A DNA stretch of 11,188 nt from JBGTCD01 sp041749015 (GTDB taxonomy: Bacteria > Bacteroidota > Bacteroidia > Cytophagales > Cyclobacteriaceae), in the NCBI GenBank assembly GCA_041749015.1, contig JBGTCD010000156.1, positions 1-11,188 of the forward strand, written 5' to 3'. Positions 5,590 to 11,188 of this stretch are shown here, in pieces. The position numbers and the translations under genes were made by a program. A model generated the notes under the pieces. That model saw only the letters and a program-made list of their open reading frames with translations, was not told where the DNA came from and did no database searches. How positions within the stretch are numbered: the first letter of the stretch is position 1; every line of letters starts with the position of its first letter.

Positions 5590-6705
5590 TTCCCGCATCA
5601 ACTCCGCCAAATCCCCTGCACTGATAAATTCCACATCCGGCCATCGGGTAACGATGCTTTTGAGCAGAGCCTTCAGATCATTAAGGCCTTTTTCACGGTT
5701 TTTAGGGTCTATATGACCACAGAAATTCACCCTGTGGGAACTGATCAATGCCGGCCGGTGCCAGCGAAAGGCTGTGCTTACCTGTGCCATGGCCTTGGAC
5801 ACATGGTCAATATTCCCGTTTGTAGGTTCAAAAACTACATTGCGTACCTGAAAACCTAGATTATTTGTTTTGTTATAGGAAGGATAGGTAATCTTCCTTT
5901 GGTATTTCCCAAACCCTACATGCCTTGTCTGATAAAATGGCCTGTCTAAACCTAAAAGGCCCATGGAAGGAAGTATTTCATATAAAGACTCGGGCAACTG
6001 CTGGGCGGGAGGGGTGAATACCCGGGCTTCATATCCATAAACTGCCTTAAATGTCTCAAGACCCGTCTTTAGGATATCTGGAAACCGTGCTGTATCCTTT
6101 ACCGGATCCCAAAAGGAATAAGCAGCTGTCCATCCAATGGTGGGGTACCCTGTTGGTCCTATGCTGGCCAGGGACCGGTTCTTAAGTGAAGTCATCAATT
6201 CCGGGTCTCTGGAGGACAATTTTTCTTCAAAAACTTTTAGGTTAAAATGCTCTCTTCCATGAAACTCAGGCTGCATCAAACCCTTTTTAATACCCTCCTG
6301 CCATAAATCCCAGGCACCGGTATAGGCTTCTGGTTGGAGGGCCACCAATTTTTTATAGGTTTCTGACAACGTTTCATAAACATAATCCTGATAATCATGC
6401 TCAGCCATGGCTTCAAAATCGATATTGCAGGACAAGGCATAGGGGGTAAAAACAGCCGGATGGTCATTCTTGTCTTTTACTGAAGACAGCACTTCATAGA
6501 GCATCTCCAGGTCTTCCCTTGTCTCCAGGGTATCAAACCGGTCGAAGCGGTTATCAGCCTTCACTCCTGCCCTTTCCATGGCTTCCAGACTGGATGTGGA
6601 GTTTTGGCGGACGTTACCGTAGTCATCAATACAGAAAACCACCAGCTTTCGTCTGAACTTCCAACCAAAAAGGTTTTTAAGGTGATTAAGTGTGGCTTGT
6701 TTCAA
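5584..6705 (-). CDS. Polysaccharide-deacetylase-like protein (NodB-like barrel)
   Basis: The 373-residue protein has no signal peptide, suggesting a cytoplasmic location. It opens with KLVVFCIDDYGNVRQ (20-34), resembling the DD-containing first strand of carbohydrate-esterase-4 barrels, and has QPEFHGREHFN (145-155), which supplies an H-x3-H pair (H149, H153). With D27 or D28 these could form the Asp-His-His metal site. Near the C-terminus, ISSHRVNFCGHID and WPDVEFISAGDLAELM resemble the last barrel strands of this superfamily. The classic TFDDG motif is altered, so activity is uncertain. The start is TTG at 6703-6705: no ATG, GTG or other TTG lies between it and the in-frame stop at 6727-6729, and the first internal ATG (codon 43) would delete the DD motif. 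It follows the preceding glycosyltransferase gene by 21 nt and is the last gene of the tight right-hand block. A role in removing acyl groups from a sugar or glycan is inference. Confidence 0.7.
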   Translation of the reverse strand: MKQATLNHLKNLFGWKFRRKLVVFCIDDYGNVRQNSTSSLEAMERAGVKADNRFDRFDTLETREDLEMLYEVLSSVKDKNDHPAVFTPYALSCNIDFEAMAEHDYQDYVYETLSETYKKLVALQPEAYTGAWDLWQEGIKKGLMQPEFHGREHFNLKVFEEKLSSRDPELMTSLKNRSLASIGPTGYPTIGWTAAYSFWDPVKDTARFPDILKTGLETFKAVYGYEARVFTPPAQQLPESLYEILPSMGLLGLDRPFYQTRHVGFGKYQRKITYPSYNKTNNLGFQVRNVVFEPTNGNIDHVSKAMAQVSTAFRWHRPALISSHRVNFCGHIDPKNREKGLNDLKALLKSIVTRWPDVEFISAGDLAELMRES

Positions 6706-6714
6706 ATTGAATAA

Positions 6715-6720
6715 ATCACC
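6715..6720 (-). promoter_or_regulatory. Possible Shine-Dalgarno supporting the TTG start at 6705
   Basis: The minus strand reads GGTGAT here, 9 nt before the TTG start of the deacetylase-like gene. It is a partial match only, but it favours this start in a gene with no upstream ATG. Confidence 0.4.
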
Positions 6721-6726
6721 ATTAGA

Positions 6727-7878
6727 TTAATTATTCATAAAATACCTCTCCACAATTTTATCAGCATTTTCTCTTTTAAAGGATCCTGCAGCCTTCAAGG
6801 CATTTTGTGACATGGATTCCTGTAATGCTTTATCCTTTGATAAACTGACAATAAATTCACTGGCTTTCTGAAGATCATCCTCAGAAAAGCACTTTGCATG
6901 ACCAAACCTATGGGCATAATCATTCAATTCTGAATCCGGTGCAGATATGTAAATTGATGGAATCCCAAAGCTCATGAGGTTATATGACTTGCTTGGAACG
7001 CTTCCTTTGGAGGTCAGACTATCAAGAATCACTATACCCAGGTCAGCAGCAGAAAGGGAGTAGGGAAACATATCATCCGACTGAAATGGCAGAAACATAC
7101 AATTGGGTAATCTTTTTTTTTCAACCAATTCTTTTAAATAAGGCTCTCGTGGCCCGCGGCCAATGATCTGAAACAGTATGCCCTTTTCTTCCTTTAAAAT
7201 TTCGGCTAACGCTACTACCACCTCTACTTTATGGGTAAGTCCTATATTCCCAGAATACTGAACAATGAATTGGCCATTCAACTGGTGTTGGCTGATAAAG
7301 GGGTTATCCGCCTTCTCCACTTTCTCATTTTTTTGAAAAATAGACCAAATTGGCTGAATGATCAGCTTATCTCTGGATACATATTTCTCCAGTAGATCAC
7401 CCATTCGATTGCCTATGGTAAAAACCTTGTAAGCTTTTTTAAAGGATTTCTTATTTAAATATGACCAAATCCGGTACATGAGATGTCTTTCAGACATGCC
7501 TGTAATCTTAAAAACATCAGGATAAACATCCCAAACCAACATGCTGAATTTATGCCAGGTAAATAAGTTCAATAAGTATCCCATTGGCGGTAGGGAAATA
7601 AAAAATACTTCATATTTCCTGTACCTTGTGATTAAGAGAAAATAAATGCGAAAGGTGGCAATTATATAGGAAATGAATTTTTTCCAGGCAGGCTTATCCA
7701 CCCACTTATTGATCATTTTGACTTTTACCTGCGGCCTTAATTCCTCACCCTGCACATGGATGCTCCCGGTAATGAGCGCTACCCTGTCAAATTTCTCTGC
7801 AAATGCATTGCAAAGGCCAATCGTTAAATAATTAACAGCCTGATTGATCACTACCAATTTTCTTTCTTTCTTACTCAC
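6727..7878 (-). CDS. Glycosyltransferase, GT4-type (WbuB/WcaI-like)
   Basis: The 383-residue protein has a two-Rossmann GT-B layout. The N-terminal half has LVVINQAVNYLTIGLCNAF (8-26), a conserved LVWDVYPDVFKITG stretch (114-127) and a hydrophobic patch at 67-84 that may touch the membrane. The C-terminal half has the donor-domain landmarks VQYSGNIGLTHKVE (206-219), IIGRGP (238-243), PFQSDDMFPYSLSAADLGIVIL (264-285) and SVPSKSYNLMSFGIPSI (293-309). This pattern matches GT4 enzymes of the WbuB/WcaI kind, which often act near the start of O-unit or capsule repeat assembly with a deoxyhexose-type donor. Use of GDP-fucose is suggested only by the adjacent gmd-fcl pair. The start is GTG at 7876-7878, preceded by an AGGAA box within the end of gmd; the gap to gmd is 7 nt. 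The gene is AT-rich compared with gmd and fcl. Acceptor and linkage are unknown. Confidence 0.88.
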   Translation of the reverse strand: MSKKERKLVVINQAVNYLTIGLCNAFAEKFDRVALITGSIHVQGEELRPQVKVKMINKWVDKPAWKKFISYIIATFRIYFLLITRYRKYEVFFISLPPMGYLLNLFTWHKFSMLVWDVYPDVFKITGMSERHLMYRIWSYLNKKSFKKAYKVFTIGNRMGDLLEKYVSRDKLIIQPIWSIFQKNEKVEKADNPFISQHQLNGQFIVQYSGNIGLTHKVEVVVALAEILKEEKGILFQIIGRGPREPYLKELVEKKRLPNCMFLPFQSDDMFPYSLSAADLGIVILDSLTSKGSVPSKSYNLMSFGIPSIYISAPDSELNDYAHRFGHAKCFSEDDLQKASEFIVSLSKDKALQESMSQNALKAAGSFKRENADKIVERYFMNN

Positions 7879-7885
7879 CCAGTGC

Positions 7886-9043
7886 TTATTCCTGGTTGTT
7901 TTTTATTTTGTGGCCTAATTTCTTAAGGTCCAGGTCAGCTTTGAATAAGGCTACATCATGGGCAACCATTTCCTCAATCATTTCCCTTAAAGTATATCCT
8001 GGAGTCCATCCTAATTTTTCTTCAGCTTTTGATGCATCCCCTATTAGAATATCTACTTCCGTAGGCCTGAAATACATTGGATCGATATTGATCAGTTCTC
8101 TTCCCTTTTCCGGGATCTTTACCTCTGAATTCAGCTTACCATAAAATTTATCTTCATCTATTTCAGCCAAAAAACCCTTTTCATCTTTTGCTTTGCCGCG
8201 GAATTCTATTGTCATGCCTAGTTCTGCAAAGGCCCAAATAATAAAATCTCGAACTTTGGTAGTAACCCCGGTGGCAATAACATAATCCTCCGGTTTATCT
8301 TGTTGCAAGATCCGCCACATGGCCTCGACATAATCCTTTGCATGGCCCCAGTCTCTTTGAGCATCCAGATTACCAATAAATAGCTTGTCTTGAAGACCCA
8401 AGGCAATCTTTGCTACTGCTCTGGTGATTTTTCTGGAAACAAAGGTTTCCCCCCTGATTGGTGATTCATGATTAAACAAAATACCATTACAGGCGAACAT
8501 CCCATAAGCCTCCCTGTAATTTACGGTGATCCAGTAGGCAAAAAGCTTGGCCACACCATAGGGGGACCTTGGATAAAATGGTGTCGTTTCTTTTTGGGGG
8601 ATTTCCTGTGCCAAGCCATAGAGCTCGGAGGTAGAAGCCTGGTATATTTTGGTCTTTTTTTCAAGGCCCAGTAACCTTACTGCTTCAAGTATTCTCAAGG
8701 TGCCAATACCATCGGCATTGGCAGTATATTCCGGGGTATCAAAGCTTACCTTGACATGGGACATGGCAGCCAGGTTGTAAATTTCATCCGGCTGGGTCTC
8801 CTGAATGATCTTGGTGAGATTCATGGAATCGGTCATATCCCCATAATGGAGCTTGAGCCTGATCTTTTCATCATGAGGATCCTGGTACAGATGGTCAATA
8901 CGATCGGTATTAAATAAGGACGCCCTTCTCTTGATACCATGCACTTCATACCCTTTATCGAGGAGAAACTCAGCCAGGTAGGCACCATCCTGCCCCGTAA
9001 TGCCTGTGATTAAAGCTGTTTTTCCGGAATTATTTTTATTCAT
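7886..9043 (-). CDS. gmd: GDP-mannose 4,6-dehydratase
   Basis: It converts GDP-D-mannose to GDP-4-keto-6-deoxy-D-mannose in the cytoplasm, the first step to GDP-L-fucose (and to other GDP-6-deoxyhexoses). The 385-residue extended SDR protein has the NADP-binding GITGQDG (14-20), the HYGDMTD turn (66-72), NLAAMSHV (90-97), the catalytic T138 and E140 in ASTSELYG, and Y162-x3-K166 in SPYGVAKL. It also has the nucleotide-binding NHESPIRGETFVSRKITRA region and RPTEVDILIGD near the end. These residues sit five positions later than the E. coli Gmd Thr133/Glu135/Tyr157 set, consistent with a short N-terminal extension. The start is ATG (9041-9043), 10 nt after the fcl stop; no Shine-Dalgarno is visible. 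Order fcl then gmd in one transcript fits coupled production of GDP-fucose. Very secure. Confidence 0.97.
   Translation of the reverse strand: MNKNNSGKTALITGITGQDGAYLAEFLLDKGYEVHGIKRRASLFNTDRIDHLYQDPHDEKIRLKLHYGDMTDSMNLTKIIQETQPDEIYNLAAMSHVKVSFDTPEYTANADGIGTLRILEAVRLLGLEKKTKIYQASTSELYGLAQEIPQKETTPFYPRSPYGVAKLFAYWITVNYREAYGMFACNGILFNHESPIRGETFVSRKITRAVAKIALGLQDKLFIGNLDAQRDWGHAKDYVEAMWRILQQDKPEDYVIATGVTTKVRDFIIWAFAELGMTIEFRGKAKDEKGFLAEIDEDKFYGKLNSEVKIPEKGRELINIDPMYFRPTEVDILIGDASKAEEKLGWTPGYTLREMIEEMVAHDVALFKADLDLKKLGHKIKNNQE
7889..7893 (-). promoter_or_regulatory. Shine-Dalgarno for the GTG-started glycosyltransferase, inside the gmd 3' end
   Basis: The minus strand reads AGGAA, formed by the last codons of gmd, 10 nt before the GTG at 7876-7878. 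It supports the GTG start and suggests translational coupling with gmd. Confidence 0.5.
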
Positions 9044-9053
9044 AAAAAAAATT

Positions 9054-9998
9054 TCAAAACCTGGATTCTCTTAATGTGTTTACATTTTTTAAAAACCACT
9101 CGTATGTATCCTTTATCCCTTTTTCAAAGCTGATCTTTGGTTCCCAACCTTCGGATTTTAACCGGCCGGTATCCAGAAGCTTTCTGGGGGTGCCATCGGG
9201 CTTGGAGGTATCCCATTCAATCTCACCCTCATAACCCGTAATAGTACGGATATTTTCTGCCAATGCCTTTATGGTCATGTCTTTTCCTGTTCCTACATTG
9301 TAAAGATGGTTTTTCAGTTCATTTTTAAGGGAGAATAAAACCGCCTCAGCCAAATCATCCACATGCAAAAACTCCCGCATGGGTGCCCCGGAGCCCCAAA
9401 GGGTGACCGAAGGGCTACCTTTTATTTTTGCTTCATGAAACTTCCTGATCATAGCAGGAAGTACATGAGAGGTCTCCAGGTCAAAATTATCATGAGGGCC
9501 ATAAAGATTCGTTGGCATCAGGCTGATATAGTATTTACCGTATTGCGTCTGGATGGCCTCACAGGATTTCACCCCGGCTATCTTAGCTATAGCATACCAT
9601 TGGTTGGTAGGCTCCAGTGGGCTGGTTAATAAGGACGATTCAGCAATAGGCTGATCAGCAAGTTTTGGATAAATACAGGAACTCCCGAGAAAAATAAATT
9701 TTTCAACGCCATGCTTAAAAGCCCCATCAATCAGGTTATTTTGAATCTGAAGATTCTCCATGATAAACTGATATGGATAGGTATTATTGGCCATAATACC
9801 CCCTACCCGCGCGGCCGCATCGATGACGATATCCGGTTTTTCCCTTTTAAAAAATTCAATGGTTTGTTCCTGGTTTCCAAGGTCCAACTCCTCGCGGGAC
9901 TTTAGAACAAGTCCGTTATAACCGGCTGTATTCAAGGCGCTTACTATGGCCCTTCCTACCATGCCATTATGGCCTGCTATGAATATCCTTTCATTCAT
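9054..9998 (-). CDS. fcl: GDP-L-fucose synthase
   Basis: It carries out the NADPH-dependent 3,5-epimerisation and 4-reduction of GDP-4-keto-6-deoxymannose to GDP-L-fucose. The 314-residue SDR protein has GHNGMVG (9-15) for NADP binding, AAARVGGIMANNTYP (61-75), LGSSCIYP (104-111) with S107 and C108, Y135-x3-K139 in WYAIAKIAG, and H178 in LETSHVLP. Those residues match the E. coli enzyme's Ser107, Cys109, Tyr136, Lys140 and His179 within one position, so the catalytic set is complete. The length is normal for the family. The start is ATG (9996-9998), overlapping the end of the preceding glycosyltransferase gene by 8 nt, a sign of translational coupling. It supplies the product of the gmd-fcl pair; the pathway needs GDP-mannose made elsewhere. 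The gene is also known as wcaG. Confidence 0.97.
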   Translation of the reverse strand: MNERIFIAGHNGMVGRAIVSALNTAGYNGLVLKSREELDLGNQEQTIEFFKREKPDIVIDAAARVGGIMANNTYPYQFIMENLQIQNNLIDGAFKHGVEKFIFLGSSCIYPKLADQPIAESSLLTSPLEPTNQWYAIAKIAGVKSCEAIQTQYGKYYISLMPTNLYGPHDNFDLETSHVLPAMIRKFHEAKIKGSPSVTLWGSGAPMREFLHVDDLAEAVLFSLKNELKNHLYNVGTGKDMTIKALAENIRTITGYEGEIEWDTSKPDGTPRKLLDTGRLKSEGWEPKISFEKGIKDTYEWFLKNVNTLRESRF

Positions 9999-11188
9999 TT
10001 CCGCTCACTCTTTTCGCTAAAGACTCATACAAGTGGAGATAATCGAGGAACCTATCCTTCATATCAAAATTCTCAATTGCCCTATTTCTGCAATTATCCA
10101 TCATTTCATATTCTGGAATTTGATCTAACTCCAATATTGCTTCCCAAATTTTTTCAATATTACCTTTTTCTACCACTCTCCCCGTGTTATTATCAATGGC
10201 TTCAGGGCTCCCTCCTGTATTATAAGTAATGACCGGGGTTCCACAAGCAAGTGATTCAATATTGGTTGTTGGAAAATTATCTTCATAAGTAGGATTGATG
10301 AAGACGGATGCAGAGTTATAGTGAGAAACTAATTCATCAATACTATCAGTATTTTTTAACCCCAGGATGTTTTTAGGGATTTCGTTTAATTGAGACCCAC
10401 TTAATCCAATTAGAACAATCTGATAATCATCATTGATAATCCGGCTTAACTTAATAAAGTCAAATAAACCTTTTCTGGCGGACCATTGGTTTGCTACACC
10501 AAGAATGATCTTTTTCTTGTTTTTTGGATAAATTTTGATAGGTTTAAAAGTATCTAAATCAACTCCATTTGGAATTACAATAACCGGGTAGGTGCTTAAA
10601 AAGGATTTTTCCACCTGATTTTTTAGCCACCTTGATGGGGTGACTATGGTTAAATCACCTAAGCCATTGAAAATCTCTTTTTTTTCTAGAAAATTCCGAG
10701 TTGATTGGTCCAGAATTAGGCTTTTAGGATATGCTCTTTTTTTTGGACATTTACCACAGACATCCTTCCATTTTTCACATCCTATAGAATCATAATAGGC
10801 ACAATGACCGGTAAATGCCCAACAATCATGCAAGGTCCAGACTATAGGGAGATTGGCTTCAATAAAATAGCTAAACAGTATCTCCACGTTGATATAATAC
10901 CCGTGAATGTTATGCAGGTTGACCAGATCCGGCTGGATGTGCTCAACCGCTTGGATAAATCGTCGGGTGGCCCGCTTCGAGCCGAATCCGTGGCGGTCAA
11001 AAAACAGGCTTTTAAGGCCATGGGCATAAACATCATAGTCGCTCCCAATTTTGATCCGTTCCGACTGGCTTGGCCTATTCCCTCGGCCATAAGCGATGAA
11101 ACTCTCGTACCCCTTATCTTTAATCACTCGGCCGATGTTTTCAGCAATGCGGCCGGTACTCCCGGAGTTGACGGTGGTGTTGATTTGG
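9991..11188 (-). CDS. Glycosyltransferase GT4, cut by the right window edge
   Basis: The frame is open to the right edge, giving 398 visible residues. The first ones read QINTTVNSGSTGRIAENIG, the usual extreme N-terminus of this GT4 subfamily (typically preceded by only a few residues), so almost the whole protein is present. The GTG at 11125-11127 is an internal Val codon. The acceptor half has LVNLHNIHGYYIN and TLHDCWAFTGHC. A cysteine-rich segment follows, with C122, C129, C137, C144 and C147, which might bind a metal. The donor half shows PNGVDLDTF, GVANQWSARKG, and YEDNFPTTNIESLACGTPVI (301-320), in which D303 and E311 stand for the E-x7-E motif. Its stop overlaps the fcl start by 8 nt. 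It presumably adds one sugar to the lipid-linked repeat unit; donor unknown. Base composition changes abruptly within the gene: GC-rich for the first 100-110 codons, AT-rich after. Confidence 0.92.
   Translation of the reverse strand, partial: QINTTVNSGSTGRIAENIGRVIKDKGYESFIAYGRGNRPSQSERIKIGSDYDVYAHGLKSLFFDRHGFGSKRATRRFIQAVEHIQPDLVNLHNIHGYYINVEILFSYFIEANLPIVWTLHDCWAFTGHCAYYDSIGCEKWKDVCGKCPKKRAYPKSLILDQSTRNFLEKKEIFNGLGDLTIVTPSRWLKNQVEKSFLSTYPVIVIPNGVDLDTFKPIKIYPKNKKKIILGVANQWSARKGLFDFIKLSRIINDDYQIVLIGLSGSQLNEIPKNILGLKNTDSIDELVSHYNSASVFINPTYEDNFPTTNIESLACGTPVITYNTGGSPEAIDNNTGRVVEKGNIEKIWEAILELDQIPEYEMMDNCRNRAIENFDMKDRFLDYLHLYESLAKRVSGNE

Noticed and set aside
11125..11127. GTG as the start of the right-edge glycosyltransferase
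   Set aside because: The frame stays open to the window edge, and the upstream residues (QINTTVNSGSTGRIAENIG) are the family's usual N-terminus, so this GTG is internal.

Overview
The window looks like part of a surface-polysaccharide (exopolysaccharide, capsule or O-antigen) gene cluster from a Bacteroidota bacterium, perhaps a Cytophagales relative. That placement is inference. It rests on a hybrid-kinase-type receiver domain, the near absence of Shine-Dalgarno sequences, the style of the ATP-grasp and glycosyltransferase genes, and AT-rich spacers full of short interspersed repeats. Genus cannot be fixed from the sequence.

Layout. At the left edge is the 3' end of a plus-strand gene ending in a response-regulator receiver domain (1-369). 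A convergent, gene-free stretch follows (370-975) with AT-rich short repeats, small palindromes, one copy of a composite repeat and a hexamer microsatellite. Everything to the right is on the minus strand and is therefore read from right to left. The order of transcription is: a GT4 glycosyltransferase running off the right edge (9991-11188), GDP-L-fucose synthase fcl (9054-9998), GDP-mannose 4,6-dehydratase gmd (7886-9043), a second glycosyltransferase (6727-7878), and a polysaccharide-deacetylase-like protein (5584-6705). After a repeat-filled gap come a sugar-transfer-associated ATP-grasp protein (4170-5177), a PglC/WcaJ-type initiating phosphoglycosyl transferase (3326-3931), a CarB-like ATP-grasp protein (1748-2845) and a YdcF/ElyC-type DUF218 membrane protein (976-1719).

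How the genes fit together. Gmd and Fcl convert GDP-mannose to GDP-L-fucose. The PglC-like enzyme would load the first sugar phosphate onto undecaprenyl phosphate at the inner membrane, and the two glycosyltransferases would extend it, one of them probably using GDP-fucose. The deacetylase-like protein and the two ATP-grasp proteins are candidates for modifying the glycan or its precursors. Flippase, polymerase, export and GDP-mannose supply genes are not in the window and may lie beyond the right edge.

The five right-hand genes are tightly packed (8-nt overlap to 21-nt gap). The left-hand genes are instead separated by a family of about 198-bp composite repeats: a 24-nt palindrome, a 32-34-nt spacer and a 140-bp element with perfect or near-perfect 12-bp terminal inverted repeats. 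There are five full copies and one internally deleted copy, all in the same orientation, each just downstream of a stop codon in the reading direction, and twice as head-to-tail dimers. This family is the most notable unexplained structure here. A second is an abrupt base-composition break inside the right-edge glycosyltransferase gene.
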